Notes: generated by a model not told the origin, from the letters alone. A DNA stretch of 64,000 nt from Kribbella sp. CA-293567 (GCF_027627575.1 NZ_CP114065.1:5828001-5892000), one strand, 5' to 3'. Positions 39,508 through 48,998 are shown, counted from the stretch's first letter. Numbers and translations: made by a program.

Positions 39508-39679
39508 GGTTCGGGCTCCTGAGCTAGTCGGTCTTCACCAGCACAGACAGGGCACCGGGGCGATCTGTGACCGGCCGGCTCAGCTGTGGCTGATCTTCCA
39601 CACCCCTGTTGTCACAGAACCGGGCCCTGCGAGGTCTTCTGTGTGGAGGCCGAACCCTTCGGCCGATCGGAGCCTTGTC

Positions 39680-41410
39680 ATGCAGTCGCTCGAACGCCGG
39701 ATCGCCACCGGGGTGCTCGTCATCGGGACCGGCGGGTCCGGTCTGCGCGCAGCCATCGAGCTGGCCGGGCAGGGCGTGGACGTCTGCGCAGTGGGCAAGC
39801 GCGCCAAGCTGGACACCCACACCTCGCTGGCCGCCGGCGGCATCAACGCGGCGCTGGCCACCACCGACCCCGATGACATCTGGCAGCAGCATGCGGCCGA
39901 CACGTTGCGGGAGAGCTATCTGCTGGCCAACCCGCACACCGTGCAGATCGTCACTCAGGGGGCGGCGCGAGGTATCGCGGACCTGGAGCGCTACGGCATG
40001 CCGTTCGCCCGGGACGCCGACGGGCGGATCGCGCAACGGTTCTTCGGCGCGCACACCTTCCGCCGGACCGCCTTCGCCGGCGACTACACCGGGCTGGAGA
40101 TCCAGCGCACGCTGGTGAACCGCGCCGCGCAACTGCAGGTTCCGATCCTGGACACGGTCTACATCACCAGGCTGCTGGTGCGGGACAACGTGGTCTTCGG
40201 CGCCTACGGCTTCGACCTGACCGACGGGACCCGCTACGTCATCCATGCCGACGCGGTCATCCTGGCCGCCGGAGGGCACAATCGGATCTGGCGACGGACG
40301 TCGTCGCGACGCGACGAGAACACCGGAGACTCGTTCCGGCTGGCAGTCGAGGCGGGCGGGCGGCTCCGCGATCCCGAACTGGTGCAGTTCCACCCGTCCG
40401 GCCTGATCGAGCCCGAGAACGCCGCCGGCACACTGGTCTCGGAGGCCGCCCGCGGCGAGGGCGGCATCCTGCGCAACGAGCTCGGTGAGCGGTTCATGGC
40501 GGCCTACGACCCGGACCGGATGGAGCTGTCGACCCGGGACCGGGTCGCGCTCGCGGCGTACACGGAGATCAAGGAAGGCCGTGGCACCCCCAACGGCGGC
40601 GTCTGGCTCGACGTCTCCCACCTGCCCCGCGAGACGATCATGCGGCGGCTTCCACGCGTCTACCAGACCCTGCTCGAGCTGCAGATGCTCGACATCACCA
40701 CGACCCCGATCGAGATCGCGCCGACCGCGCACTACTCGATGGGCGGGGTCTGGGTGCGCTCCGAGGACCACAGCACCGATGTCGAAGGTCTCTACGCGAT
40801 CGGCGAAGCGGCCAGCGGTCTGCACGGGGCCAACCGGCTCGGTGGCAACTCGCTGATCGAGCTGCTGGTCTTCGGCCGGATCGTCGGCACGGCCGCGGCG
40901 CGGTACTCCGCACAGCTCGCTGCCCAGCCACGCTCGGCCGGCGCGTTGGCGCAGGCCCGGGCGGAGGTGGACGACCTGCTCGCCGCCGACGGCCCCGAGA
41001 ACGTCCGAGCCCTGCAACGCGCGCTTCGCAACACCATGACCGAGCACGCCGGGGTGGTGCGCGACGAACAAGGGCTGCTCACCGGCCTGGCGGAGCTCGA
41101 CACCCTGGAAGGCCGGATGAAGGACGTCGGCGTCCACCCCGACATCGCCGGCTTCCAGGGCCTCGCGCACGCCTTCGACCTCAAGGCCGCGACCCTCGCT
41201 GCCCGGGCCACCCTGGAGGCCGCGGTCGAACGCCGCGAGACCCGAGGCTGTCACAACCGCTCGGACCACCCGGCATCGGACCAGTCTCTGCAGGTCAACC
41301 TCGTCTGGTCCGGTCCCGGCCGAATCGAGCACGAGCAGATTCCGCCGATCCCCGAGGAGATCGCCGCCCTCATGCAGGACGTCTCCACCATTGGCAAGCT
41401 CGTCGAGTAG
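39680..41410 (+). CDS. FAD-dependent oxidoreductase of the SdhA/FrdA/aspartate oxidase family
   Basis: This 576-residue flavoprotein has the dinucleotide motif VLVIGTGGSGLRAAIELA at residues about 12-29. DTHTSLAAGGINAAL carries a His aligned with the covalently flavinylated His of FrdA/SdhA, whereas aspartate oxidases have Ser there. Further family blocks are QFHPSGL, PTAHYSMGGVWV, GLHGANRLGGNSL and the C-terminal helical domain (LRNTMTEHAGVVRDEQGL). The start is ATG 39680 with GGAG upstream. No iron-sulfur or membrane subunit genes are adjacent, so it is not a normal SDH operon. A soluble fumarate reductase-like or dedicated dehydrogenase role is possible; the electron partner is unknown. 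Confidence 0.85.
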   Translation: MQSLERRIATGVLVIGTGGSGLRAAIELAGQGVDVCAVGKRAKLDTHTSLAAGGINAALATTDPDDIWQQHAADTLRESYLLANPHTVQIVTQGAARGIADLERYGMPFARDADGRIAQRFFGAHTFRRTAFAGDYTGLEIQRTLVNRAAQLQVPILDTVYITRLLVRDNVVFGAYGFDLTDGTRYVIHADAVILAAGGHNRIWRRTSSRRDENTGDSFRLAVEAGGRLRDPELVQFHPSGLIEPENAAGTLVSEAARGEGGILRNELGERFMAAYDPDRMELSTRDRVALAAYTEIKEGRGTPNGGVWLDVSHLPRETIMRRLPRVYQTLLELQMLDITTTPIEIAPTAHYSMGGVWVRSEDHSTDVEGLYAIGEAASGLHGANRLGGNSLIELLVFGRIVGTAAARYSAQLAAQPRSAGALAQARAEVDDLLAADGPENVRALQRALRNTMTEHAGVVRDEQGLLTGLAELDTLEGRMKDVGVHPDIAGFQGLAHAFDLKAATLAARATLEAAVERRETRGCHNRSDHPASDQSLQVNLVWSGPGRIEHEQIPPIPEEIAALMQDVSTIGKLVE

Positions 41411-41601
41411 CTCCACCTGGCTGGTGAACGAGACCGGCCGCGGCCGGTCGTACCTGTCGCGCCTCGGCTCCACGCGCTGGTACGGGCGCAGTACGGGCAG
41501 CACGGCGAACGCGGCGACCTCTAGCGTCGACGCCACGCCGTCTGTTGGAGAACGCCGGTGCAGCCGGTTTCCCTCCAGACCCGATCGTCAAAAGGATGAA
41601 G

Positions 41602-42141
41602 ATGCAGATCAGGAAACGATCCAGGCGCGTTGCCGCCGCGATCGCGTTCACCGTGGCCACCGCCGGTTTGACTGTCACCGCCGCTGCTCCGGCCGCCGCG
41701 GACGGCTCGTACTCCGGGCGCCCGACCATCTGGGGCTCCGGCCTGCTGGCCGGAGACTGGGAGGACGAAGGCGTCATCAACGTGCGCACCCATCGCAATT
41801 CCGACGTCACCTGCCTGTGGCAGAAGATCCTGGTGGCGGACGGCTATCTGCCGTGGACCGAGAAGGACGGAATCTTCGGCGACGACACCCACGCCGCCAC
41901 CGTTCGCTGGCAGCGCGACCGGGGTCTGACCCCCGACGGGTCGGCCGGAAGAGCGACCTGGGCCAAGGCGGATGACCGGATCCGCGAGAACGGTATGGAC
42001 GGCAGTTACCGCATCGGCTACTACGAGGGCTCGCGGTCCTACTTCCCGATCCGGCGTACCGCCTCGGGTGTCCACCAGTTCTGGGACCACGCGGACGGGC
42101 CGCTCCGCACCGCGTCGTACAACGTGCGAACCTGCCGGTAG
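41602..42141 (+). CDS. secreted peptidoglycan-binding domain protein
   Basis: This 179-residue protein has a signal peptide (about 1-34: basic MKMQIRKRSRRV, then AAAIAFTVATAGL, cleavage near APAAA). The core matches the PG_binding_1 fold: VTCLWQKILVADGYLP, then DGIFGDDTHAATVRWQRDRGLTPDGSAGRATW. The C-terminal third (about 115-179) is Tyr/Arg-rich and not recognised. ATG 41602 was chosen for its 5-nt spacing from AAAAGG; ATG 41596 abuts it. It is a single gene. It probably binds cell-wall muropeptides outside the cell and carries no visible catalytic site. Confidence 0.85.
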   Translation: MQIRKRSRRVAAAIAFTVATAGLTVTAAAPAAADGSYSGRPTIWGSGLLAGDWEDEGVINVRTHRNSDVTCLWQKILVADGYLPWTEKDGIFGDDTHAATVRWQRDRGLTPDGSAGRATWAKADDRIRENGMDGSYRIGYYEGSRSYFPIRRTASGVHQFWDHADGPLRTASYNVRTCR

Positions 42142-42148
42142 ATCCTCA

Positions 42149-42192
42149 GGACGAGGTCCCTGGCGGTCGACGGACTGCCAGGCACCTCGTCC
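42149..42192. terminator. bidirectional hairpin terminator
   Basis: The stem GGACGAGGT (42149-42157)/ACCTCGTCC (42184-42192) continues inward with CCTGGC/GCCAGG. It lies between the converging peptidoglycan-binding gene and the ASCH gene. Confidence 0.78.
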
Positions 42193-42220
42193 CGCGCCGT
42201 CACGGCCCGTTCAGGACGGG

Positions 42221-42805
42221 TCAGAGGGACTTGAGGTAGGCCGCGCCGCGGGGGGAGAGTTCGTAGCCGGTTTCGAGGCTGTAGGTGAGGCCGAGGTTCT
42301 TGAGTTTGCGGACGTCGAGTTTGAAGCCGGCCGGGTCGCGGCCGAGGTCGGCGGCCAGGTCGCCGGCACGGGTGCCCGGGCTTGCCTGGATCTGCTGCAG
42401 GATCGCGGTGGTCCAGGCGCCGTGCCGGCTCAGCTCGTCGAGTTTGGCCAGCCGGGCGCGGAGGTCCGCCAGGTCTTCGGGGGTCAGCTCGGCCGTGGCG
42501 GCCAGCTCCTCGCGGGGGTCGGCGCCTTCGACCAGGTGGAACTTGATCAGGAAGGTCGGCCAGTCCTCATTGCCCCGCAGGCGGCGGCGGACGTCACGGG
42601 CGTTCTGCCGGTCCGCGGCGAAGATGTCGTCGTCGTAGTCGGAGATCAGCTCCGGGTTGACCTCCCGGACGCTGTCGATCTCGATCCGGCCGGCGTTGGT
42701 CCGGTAGATCCGGCCCTCGGCCACGCGGGCCTCCGCCCACCGCCGGTACGCCGCGGTGATGCGTCCCGCGGCGACGCCGTCTCGATCAGGTCCCGTGAAC
42801 AACAT
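42221..42805 (-). CDS. ASCH domain protein with C-terminal helical extension
   Basis: This is a 194-residue protein. The N-terminal 90 residues follow the ASCH/PUA-like pattern seen in actinobacteria (MLFTGPDRDGVAAGRITAAYRRW, then RIYRTNAGRIEIDSVREV and FLIKFHLVEG). The C-terminal half looks like a winged-helix (HGAWTTAILQQIQASPGTRAGDLAADLG). ASCH domains are thought to bind RNA or nucleotides; direct evidence in this family is limited. ATG 42805 lies 1 nt after the rdgB stop, so it is the last gene of the rph-rdgB unit. Confidence 0.75.
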   Translation of the reverse strand: MLFTGPDRDGVAAGRITAAYRRWAEARVAEGRIYRTNAGRIEIDSVREVNPELISDYDDDIFAADRQNARDVRRRLRGNEDWPTFLIKFHLVEGADPREELAATAELTPEDLADLRARLAKLDELSRHGAWTTAILQQIQASPGTRAGDLAADLGRDPAGFKLDVRKLKNLGLTYSLETGYELSPRGAAYLKSL

Positions 42806-42806
42806 G

Positions 42807-43412
42807 TCAGGCCTCCAGTGCTTTCGCCACGATCGGAGCCAGTTCGCGCAGCGCCTTGCCACGGTGGCTGATCGCGTCCTTCTCCTCGACCGACAGCTCG
42901 GCCGTGGTGCGGTCGTACCCCTCCGCCTGGAAGAGCACGTCGTACCCGAACCCGCCGGTACCGCGCAGTTCGCGGATCACCGAGCCGGGCATCTCGCCGC
43001 GGACGACGACGTCCTCGGCTCCTTCGCGGACGAACGCGACGGCGGCCACGAACGAGCCGCCCCGCCGCTCGTCCGGCACGTCCTCCAGCTGGCCGAGGAG
43101 CAGCACGTTGTTGGCGTGGTTGTCCTTGGCCGGGCCCGACCAGCGGGCCGACAGTACGCCGGGCATCCCGTTCAGCGCGTCGACGCAGATACCGCTGTCG
43201 TCGGCGATCGACGGCAGGCCGGTCGCGGCCAGCGCGGCGTGCGCCTTCAACAGGGCGTTGCCCTCGAAGGTCGGCTCGGTCTCGGCCGGCTCGTCGTACG
43301 CCGGGACGTCGCCGAGCCCTAGCACCTCGATGCCGGGCACGATCGGGCTGAGGATGCGGCGCAGTTCCTCGAGCTTCTTCTGGTTGTTCGACGCCAGCAG
43401 CACCTTGGTCAC
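42807..43412 (-). CDS. rdgB: non-canonical purine NTP pyrophosphatase (RdgB/HAM1)
   Basis: This 201-residue enzyme hydrolyses ITP, dITP and XTP to the monophosphate, keeping deaminated purines out of DNA and RNA. Family motifs: [14 protein letters not shown] (SNN-x-K), [33 protein letters not shown] (with the catalytic Asp) and the C-terminal SHRGKAL. The GTG start at 43412 overlaps the rph stop (GTGA), so the two are translationally coupled, as in M. tuberculosis rphA-Rv1341. Length and motifs are normal. Confidence 0.96.
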   Translation of the reverse strand: MTKVLLASNNQKKLEELRRILSPIVPGIEVLGLGDVPAYDEPAETEPTFEGNALLKAHAALAATGLPSIADDSGICVDALNGMPGVLSARWSGPAKDNHANNVLLLGQLEDVPDERRGGSFVAAVAFVREGAEDVVVRGEMPGSVIRELRGTGGFGYDVLFQAEGYDRTTAELSVEEKDAISHRGKALRELAPIVAKALEA

Positions 43413-44125
43413 GCGAGGGCCTCCAGCTGCAGCTTCGTCAGGTCGGCACAGCCGGCGATCCCGAGGTCGAGCAGGCCGTTCAGCTCGTCGCGGTCGAACG
43501 GCGCGCCCTCGGCGGTGCCCTGGACCTCGATGAACTTGCCGTCGCCGGTGAGCACCAGGTTCATGTCGGTCTCGGCCCGGACGTCCTCCTCGTAGCAGAG
43601 GTCGAGCATCGGGGCGCCGTCGATGATGCCGACCGAGACGGCGGAGACCGAGCCGGTCAGCGGCTCGCCCTTCAGCGCCTTGCGGTCGCGCAGGTAGGAG
43701 ACCGCGTCGGCCAGCGCGACGTACGCGCCGGTGATCGCGGCGGTCCGGGTGCCGCCGTCGGCCTGGAGCACGTCGCAGTCCAGCAGGATGGTGTTCTCCC
43801 CCAGCGCCTTGTAGTCGATCACTGCCCGCAGGGAGCGACCGATCAGGCGGGAGATCTCGTGCGTCCGGCCGCCGATCCGGCCCTTCACCGACTCGCGGTC
43901 CGAGCGGGTGTTGGTGGAGCGCGGGAGCATCGCGTACTCCGCGCTGACCCAGCCCAGGCCGGACCCCTTGCGCCAGCGCGGCACGCCCTCGGTGACGCTG
44001 GCCGCGCAGAGCACCCGGGTCTTCCCGAACTCCACCAGCACCGACCCCTCGGCGTGGTCGAGCCACTTGCGCGTCAGGGTCACCGGGCGGAGCTGGTCAG
44101 GAGTGCGTCCATCGATACGAGCCAT
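43409..44125 (-). CDS. rph: ribonuclease PH
   Basis: This 238-residue phosphorolytic exonuclease trims tRNA 3' ends. The start [34 protein letters not shown] is exact family sequence, followed by [63 protein letters not shown] (phosphate-binding and catalytic region) and [17 protein letters not shown] 44125 was chosen over longer in-frame extensions because it matches the family start. It precedes rdgB with a 4-bp overlap. Confidence 0.97.
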   Translation of the reverse strand: MARIDGRTPDQLRPVTLTRKWLDHAEGSVLVEFGKTRVLCAASVTEGVPRWRKGSGLGWVSAEYAMLPRSTNTRSDRESVKGRIGGRTHEISRLIGRSLRAVIDYKALGENTILLDCDVLQADGGTRTAAITGAYVALADAVSYLRDRKALKGEPLTGSVSAVSVGIIDGAPMLDLCYEEDVRAETDMNLVLTGDGKFIEVQGTAEGAPFDRDELNGLLDLGIAGCADLTKLQLEALA

Positions 44126-44241
44126 GGGTGAAACCCTATGCCCGAAGCCCCTGCACCTCCGCATCGACGGATGGAACCGCCACCGCGCTGCGCGCGGCGG
44201 CGGTGAAGGCGGCGCCAGCGCCTCGAAGGTGGCGGGGAGGT

Positions 44242-44279
44242 AGGTGCCCCGGAGGGGAGGGGCAGGTGCCCCGGAGGGG
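44242..44279. repeat. two direct copies of a 16-bp GC-rich unit
   Basis: AGGTGCCCCGGAGGGG occurs at 44242-44257 and again at 44264-44279, 6 bp apart, between rph and the SGNH hydrolase gene. Each copy contains a small CCCC/GGGG inverted pair. No function is assigned. Confidence 0.5.
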
Positions 44280-44315
44280 CGGGGACGGCGCAAGCGCTCT
44301 GCGGTGGGTGGGCTG

Positions 44316-45137
44316 CTAGCTGCTGGTGATGCGGACGCCCGCCGGGGGTGGGCGTAGCTGGGAAAGGGCCAGGCGGGCGGCCCATGGGGTGAGGTCGTTG
44401 GCTCGGCGGGCCAGCCAGGGAACTCCCTCGCGGAGCATCCAGACGGCGTCTGCCCACTGCGATGGGGTGTGGACGGCGCAGTCGAGCGCCGGGGGTGTGG
44501 CGATGGGGAGGCCTTGCAGAGCGAGGGCGTCGGCGAAGGCTCGGGCCAGGTGGCGGTGACCGCGTTCGCCGGGGTGGAGTCGGTCGACGCTCCAGTACTC
44601 GCGCCGGTAGACCTCGGGGCAGGCGGCCAGGTCGATCCGGATTCCGCCGTACCGCGAGGACAGTTCGTCGTACACCGCGTTGACCTGCTCGATGCGCTGC
44701 CAGAGCGGACCGCGGAGCCAGGACGGGAGGCCGAAGACGTGGCCGTGGTCGTGGAAGCGGACGGTCAGCAACAACGCGCCGCGGGCGGTCAACTGCTCGG
44801 CGCAGCACAGGAGGCACTCGCGGATCTGCGCGGCGTCGAAGCCGGAGCGCATGGTGTCGTTGACGCCGACGATCAGGGAGGCGAGGTCGATCGGGCCGGT
44901 GCCCGTCGACGGGAGCTGCTCGGCGGCCACCACCGGTGCGGTGGCGCCGCTGGTCGCGAGGTTGGTGAACGTCACCCGGTGGGAGCTGCCCAGGGAGTCG
45001 GCGAGCAGCGAGGCCCAGCCCCGCCATCCCTCCCCCGGTCGAGCGCCGGCACCGGCCAGGTCGGTCGTACTGCCTTTCATCGGGTCCCCGACACCCACGG
45101 TCGTCGAGTCGCCCAGTGCCACGTAGTGGAGGCTCAC
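44316..45137 (-). CDS. SGNH/GDSL family hydrolase
   Basis: This 273-residue protein starts [19 protein letters not shown], the block I GDS nucleophile motif. Later come the block III-like [11 protein letters not shown] (G-x-N-D) and [15 protein letters not shown] (D-x-x-H of block V), giving Ser, Gly, Asn and Asp-His. The start is GTG 45137; the ribosome site is weak and GTG 45122 is an alternative. No signal peptide is present, so it is probably a cytoplasmic esterase or lysophospholipase. It sits upstream of rph on the same strand but 190 bp away. Confidence 0.88.
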   Translation of the reverse strand: MSLHYVALGDSTTVGVGDPMKGSTTDLAGAGARPGEGWRGWASLLADSLGSSHRVTFTNLATSGATAPVVAAEQLPSTGTGPIDLASLIVGVNDTMRSGFDAAQIRECLLCCAEQLTARGALLLTVRFHDHGHVFGLPSWLRGPLWQRIEQVNAVYDELSSRYGGIRIDLAACPEVYRREYWSVDRLHPGERGHRHLARAFADALALQGLPIATPPALDCAVHTPSQWADAVWMLREGVPWLARRANDLTPWAARLALSQLRPPPAGVRITSS

Positions 45138-45244
45138 ACTCCGTCATGGTGCAGGAGCCGTTCGAGGTCTGCGTGTGCCCGAGATGACGGCTCGGTGGAC
45201 ACCTCGGGATCAGAGGGGTGTTGAAGGGCGGAAGTGTTCGGACA

Positions 45245-45250
45245 TAGGCT
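45245..45250 (+). promoter_or_regulatory. candidate -10 of the Gfo/Idh/MocA gene
   Basis: TAGGCT lies 32 bp before ATG 45283, with a weak TTGAAG 19 bp further upstream (45220-45225). Confidence 0.35.
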
Positions 45251-45282
45251 CTAGCAATCATCTATGTGCAGGAGTTGCTGGC

Positions 45283-46461
45283 ATGAGTACAGAAGACCTC
45301 CGATTCGGTGTGGTGGGGCTCGGCGCCCGGAGCCGGCTCGCCCAGCATGCCCACGCGCCCGGCGCAGGATCCCGGATCGTCGCGGTCTGCGACCCCGTCG
45401 AGGCGCAACGGCAGGCGGCGCTCGCGGAGTACCCGGAGGCACAGGCCTTCGCCGACCACACCGAACTGCTCGACCTCCGGCTCGACGGCGTGTTCATCAC
45501 CACGCCGGACGATCTGCACGAGGATCCGGCGATCGACTTCCTCCGGGCCGGGATCGCCGTCTTCGTCGAGAAGCCGCTGGCGATCACCACGCCGGGCTGC
45601 GACCGGGTGCTGCAGGCGGCGTACGAGACCGGAATCCGCCTGTACGTCGGGCACAACATGCGTCACATGCCGGTCGTGCTGACGATGCGCGAGCTGATCG
45701 AGGCCGGCGCGATCGGCGAGGTGAAGGCGATCTGGTGCCGCCACTTCGTCGGGCACGGCGGTGACTTCTACTTCAAGGACTGGCACGCCGACCGCCGCCG
45801 CAGTACCAGCCTGCTGCTGCAGAAGGGTGCTCACGACATCGACGTGATGCACTGGCTGGCCGGCGGCTACACCACCCGGGCGAACGCGCTCGGCGGGCTC
45901 ACCGTGTACGGCGGGATCGAGGATCGCCAGGACCGTTCCGGGCAGCGCTTCGCCGACTTCGTCTCCGAGGACAACTGGCCGCCGCTGTCCCAGACCGGGA
46001 TGGCACCGGTGATGGACGTCGAGGACCTCTCGATGGCGAATCTCCAACTGGACAACGGGGTTTTCCTCACCTACCAGCAGTGCCACTACACGCCCGACTA
46101 CTGGCGCAACTACACCGTGATCGGCACCGCCGGCCGGCTGGAGAACTTCGGCGACGGCCCCGGCGACGTGGTGAAGGTCTGGAACAGCAAGCGCTCCGGC
46201 TACCGCGAGGACGCCGACCAGATCGTCGAGATCCCCGACGCGGAAGGCGGCCACGGTGGCGCCGATCCCCGCCTGGTGGCGGAGTTCGTCGCTTTCGTCC
46301 GGGACGGCGGAGCCACTCTCACCTCGCCGATCGCCGCCCGGGCAGCCGTCGCGGCCGGCTATGCGGCCACCACTTCGCTCCGCACCGGTGGCGCCCCGAT
46401 CGACATCCCGCCGCTCGACCCAGCCCTGATCGAGTACTTCGAGCGCGGCCAGTCCCGCTAG
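45283..46461 (+). CDS. Gfo/Idh/MocA family NAD(P)-dependent oxidoreductase
   Basis: This 392-residue protein has an N-terminal Rossmann domain (LRFGVVGLGARSRLAQHA), VFVEKPLAI (the conserved E-K-P) and YVGHNMRHMPVV. GAHDIDVMHWLAGG carries the catalytic-type His and Asp. C-terminal beta-sheet domain residues such as DNGVFLTYQQCHYTPDYWRNYTVIGTAGRLE follow. Members oxidise sugars, inositols or related polyols, or remove sugar side chains. The start has GGAG 8 nt upstream. Its 3' end overlaps the opposing hydrolase gene by 4 bp. No sugar transporter is adjacent, so the substrate is open. Confidence 0.9.
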   Translation: MSTEDLRFGVVGLGARSRLAQHAHAPGAGSRIVAVCDPVEAQRQAALAEYPEAQAFADHTELLDLRLDGVFITTPDDLHEDPAIDFLRAGIAVFVEKPLAITTPGCDRVLQAAYETGIRLYVGHNMRHMPVVLTMRELIEAGAIGEVKAIWCRHFVGHGGDFYFKDWHADRRRSTSLLLQKGAHDIDVMHWLAGGYTTRANALGGLTVYGGIEDRQDRSGQRFADFVSEDNWPPLSQTGMAPVMDVEDLSMANLQLDNGVFLTYQQCHYTPDYWRNYTVIGTAGRLENFGDGPGDVVKVWNSKRSGYREDADQIVEIPDAEGGHGGADPRLVAEFVAFVRDGGATLTSPIAARAAVAAGYAATTSLRTGGAPIDIPPLDPALIEYFERGQSR

Positions 46462-47291
46462 CCCGCGAGAAGCTCCTTCAGGACCTGACGAAACGCGTCC
46501 GGCCGCTCCCGCCAGGGCGAGTGGCCGGCGCCTTCGATCAGGCGGACCTGGTGGTCGGGCACCTGCTTCGCAAGCTCCTGTACTGCGCTCGCGGGGCGTG
46601 GGTCACCCGTCCCGTGGACGAACCAGACCGGCATGGTCAGGCTCGCCGCCAAAGCGGCGAACTCGGCGTCGGACCAGGCATCGACCTCGCCGCTCAGCGC
46701 GCGGTTGGCCGCGAAGTTGATCGGATGCGGGACCGCCGCATCCTCCAGCGCCCACTGCCAGGCACGATCACGATCAGCATGATCCGTGAACCACGACAGC
46801 GCCCGGAACTCGGTCTCCTCCGCCGGGGATCGGCTTGCCTGCAAGGCGGTCAGCCGCTCCACCTGAGCAGGAGTCGCCCGCCGGTCACGTTCCTCGTAGT
46901 ACGCCGTGCGCCAGTCGCCGAGGCCGAGCCCACTGCAGTGACCGACCTTGACGACATGGTCCGGACAGGCGGCCGCATACGTCAGCGCGAGCTTTGCCCC
47001 GAAGGAATGACCGAGGACAACCACCCGCTCGTGTCCCCAGTGCTGCCGGAGCTCCTCGATGTCGTCCTGCAGGCGCTGCATCGTCTGCGTGGCCGACGGG
47101 TCCGAGCCGCCGCAACCACGCTGGTCGAAGCGATGGACGACGGTCTGATCGGCCAGCATCGACGCGACGGGTTCCAGGTAGTCCCACAGCCCGGGGCCGC
47201 CGTGCAGAAGGACCACCGGTGGCGCCGCGGTCGGCGTACCGGTGGTCCAGCTGCGCAGGCGAATCCCGTCGGACAGGGGAATCAGGGGCAT
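46458..47291 (-). CDS. alpha/beta hydrolase, proline iminopeptidase-like
   Basis: This 277-residue protein reads PPVVLLHGGPGLWDYLEP near the N-terminus (HGGPG oxyanion motif), HRFDQRGCGGSDPS (DQRG-x-G-x-S, characteristic of proline iminopeptidases) and the nucleophile elbow VVLGHSFGAKLAL. A late His is in EGAGHSPWRERP and an Asp in VHGTGDPRP. ATG 47291 overlaps the stop of the MBL gene upstream (TGATG), so they are co-translated. Substrate class is aminopeptidase or small ester; motifs favour S33 peptidases. Confidence 0.87.
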   Translation of the reverse strand: MPLIPLSDGIRLRSWTTGTPTAAPPVVLLHGGPGLWDYLEPVASMLADQTVVHRFDQRGCGGSDPSATQTMQRLQDDIEELRQHWGHERVVVLGHSFGAKLALTYAAACPDHVVKVGHCSGLGLGDWRTAYYEERDRRATPAQVERLTALQASRSPAEETEFRALSWFTDHADRDRAWQWALEDAAVPHPINFAANRALSGEVDAWSDAEFAALAASLTMPVWFVHGTGDPRPASAVQELAKQVPDHQVRLIEGAGHSPWRERPDAFRQVLKELLAG

Positions 47292-48037
47292 CAGAGGTCG
47301 AAGGTGGCGTTCGGGGTGGCGACCAGGACCTCGCCCGGGTAGGTGCGGCGGGCCCCTATCGCCTGGGTCTCGCGGTCGAACCAGGGCGGGACATGGGTGA
47401 TGACGAGGCGTTTCACGCCGGCCCGCTTGGCGTGTTCGCCCGCGTCGGCCGGGGTCAGGTGGAGATCGGGTGGGTTGTTCGGGTCGTCGTCACGCAGCGC
47501 GGCCTCGCAGAGCAGCAGATCGGCGCCGCGGGCCAGCTCGATCAGCCCGTCGTTCGGGCCGGTGTCGCCGGAGTAGACGAGCGATTTGTTGCCGTACTCA
47601 ACGCGGATCGCGTACGCCGGGACCGGGTGCACCATCGCGGTGGTGCGCACGGTGAACGGCCCGATCCGCTGTTCGTCCTTCCAGGTGTGGAAGTCCAGCT
47701 CCTCTTCCATCCCGGGGTCGATCGGCAGGTCGTAGGCCAGCGCCATCCGCTCGGCCGAGCCGGGTGGGCCGTAGACGGGGATCTTGGGCAAGGGGGAACA
47801 CGGCGAGTACTTCGCCGCGACATAGAGGCCGCACAGGTCCATGCAGTGGTCGGGATGCAGGTGGGACAAGGCGATCGCGCCGATCTCCGGCACGGAGAGG
47901 TGGCGTTGCAGCGCGCCCAGCGCGCCGCTGCCGAGGTCGAGAATCAGATGGAATCCGTCGGCGGTGACCAGATAGCTCGAGGCAGGCGAGTCTGGACCGG
48001 GGACGGACCCGGAGCAGCCGAGCACAGTGAGCTTCAT
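47291..48037 (-). CDS. MBL-fold hydrolase, Rv1339-type phosphodiesterase-like
   Basis: This 248-residue metallo-beta-lactamase fold protein has the metal motif SHLHPDHCMDL (H-x-H-x-D-H), the later YSGDTGPND Asp and ITHVPPW His. The N-terminus MKLTVLGCSGSVPGPDSPASSYLV is that of the actinobacterial family between murI and rph. In M. tuberculosis the gene in this position (Rv1339) has been reported as a cyclic-AMP phosphodiesterase; transfer of that role is by synteny and fold, not proven here. It is followed by the S33-like hydrolase with overlapping start and stop. Confidence 0.85.
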   Translation of the reverse strand: MKLTVLGCSGSVPGPDSPASSYLVTADGFHLILDLGSGALGALQRHLSVPEIGAIALSHLHPDHCMDLCGLYVAAKYSPCSPLPKIPVYGPPGSAERMALAYDLPIDPGMEEELDFHTWKDEQRIGPFTVRTTAMVHPVPAYAIRVEYGNKSLVYSGDTGPNDGLIELARGADLLLCEAALRDDDPNNPPDLHLTPADAGEHAKRAGVKRLVITHVPPWFDRETQAIGARRTYPGEVLVATPNATFDL

Positions 48038-48125
48038 ATTTGAAGATTACCGGCGGGTTGCCGACTTCGCAGAGCGACCAGAGCGTCGCCGAGGGCAACC
48101 AAATCCCTGTCGGCCGGCCGCATCG

Positions 48126-48929
48126 TCAGCGAACCCAGGCGAACTGGTCCACCCCGGCGATCACCGGGCCGAGGAAGCGGGTGCCGATCGCGGCGAACTC
48201 CTCCGGGCTACCGGTGGTGACGAAGCGGTGTCGCGGCGCCGGCAGTTCGTCGGCTCGCAACAGCTCACGCTTGGTGAGCACGCCGTAGACGTCCTTCGCG
48301 CACTCCTCCGCACTGCTGACGAGGGAGACGTTGTCACCCATCACGTAGGAGATCACGCCGGTCAGCAACGGATAGTGCGTGCAACCGAGGATCAAGGTGT
48401 CGACGCCTGCCTCGACCAGCGGATCGAGGTACTTGTGGGCGGCGGCCAGCAACTCCGGGCCGGACGTCACCCCGGCCTCGACGAAGTCCACGAAGCTCGG
48501 GCAGGCCTGGGTGAGCAGCTGGACCTGCGGCGCGGCGGCGAACGCGTCCTCGTAGGCCAGTGAGGTGGCCGTCGCCTGCGTGCAGATCACGCCGACCCGC
48601 TGGCTGCGCGTTGCCGCGACGGCGCGGCGGGCCGCCGGGAGGATCACCTCGACCACCGGTACGTCGTACCGCTCGCGGGCGTCCCTGAGCATCGCGGCGC
48701 TGGCCGAGTTGCAGGCGATGACGAGCATCTTGACCCCGGCCTCGACCAGGTGGTCCAGGCACTCCAGCGCGTACTCGCGGACCTCGGCGATCGGCTTCGG
48801 ACCGTACGGCTGGCGGGCCGTGTCGCCCAGGTACAGGATCGGCTCGTGCGGCAGCTGGTCGAGCACCGAGCGGGTCACCGTGAGTCCGCCGAACCCTGAG
48901 TCGAAGATGCCGATCGGCGCGTCTGTCAC
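48126..48929 (-). CDS. murI: glutamate racemase
   Basis: This 267-residue cytoplasmic enzyme makes D-glutamate for peptidoglycan. Both catalytic cysteines are visible in their motifs: [11 protein letters not shown] and [11 protein letters not shown]. The N-terminus is [13 protein letters not shown] with the conserved D-S-G, and [11 protein letters not shown] follows. GTG 48929 was chosen: it lies 7 nt after a TAGGCT -10 and gives the family N-terminus; the in-frame GTG at 48953 lies upstream of that -10. The order murI, MBL protein, rph, rdgB matches mycobacteria. Confidence 0.96.
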   Translation of the reverse strand: MTDAPIGIFDSGFGGLTVTRSVLDQLPHEPILYLGDTARQPYGPKPIAEVREYALECLDHLVEAGVKMLVIACNSASAAMLRDARERYDVPVVEVILPAARRAVAATRSQRVGVICTQATATSLAYEDAFAAAPQVQLLTQACPSFVDFVEAGVTSGPELLAAAHKYLDPLVEAGVDTLILGCTHYPLLTGVISYVMGDNVSLVSSAEECAKDVYGVLTKRELLRADELPAPRHRFVTTGSPEEFAAIGTRFLGPVIAGVDQFAWVR

Positions 48930-48936
48930 GCTGGGA

Positions 48937-48942
48937 AGCCTA
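48937..48942 (-). promoter_or_regulatory. -10 of murI, leaderless
   Basis: On the minus strand TAGGCT is followed by seven bases and GTG 48929. No Shine-Dalgarno is present. Confidence 0.5.
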
Positions 48943-48979
48943 GCTCGCGGCACCGACAGGACCGGTACCGGGCAGAGCC

Positions 48980-48998
48980 GGCGGTAAGGCTTACCTCA
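48980..48998. promoter_or_regulatory. DtxR/IdeR-type iron box
   Basis: The 19-mer centred on GGTAAG-G-CTTACC matches the iron box consensus TWAGGTWAGSCTWACCTWA at 15 of 19 positions. The central 13 bp form a perfect 6-1-6 palindrome. It lies 38 bp upstream of the murI -10 and 112 bp upstream of the small membrane protein gene on the other strand. Confidence 0.5.

Noticed and set aside
41411-41601. Possible gene between the flavoprotein and the peptidoglycan-binding protein
   Set aside because: Short frames on both strands show no family motif or ribosome site. One minus-strand frame (FAVLPVLRPYQRVEPRRDRY) looks protein-like but has no start signal and runs antisense into the flavoprotein gene.
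44242-44279. CRISPR-like repeat
   Set aside because: There are only two copies of a 16-bp unit with a 6-bp gap; no array and no cas genes.
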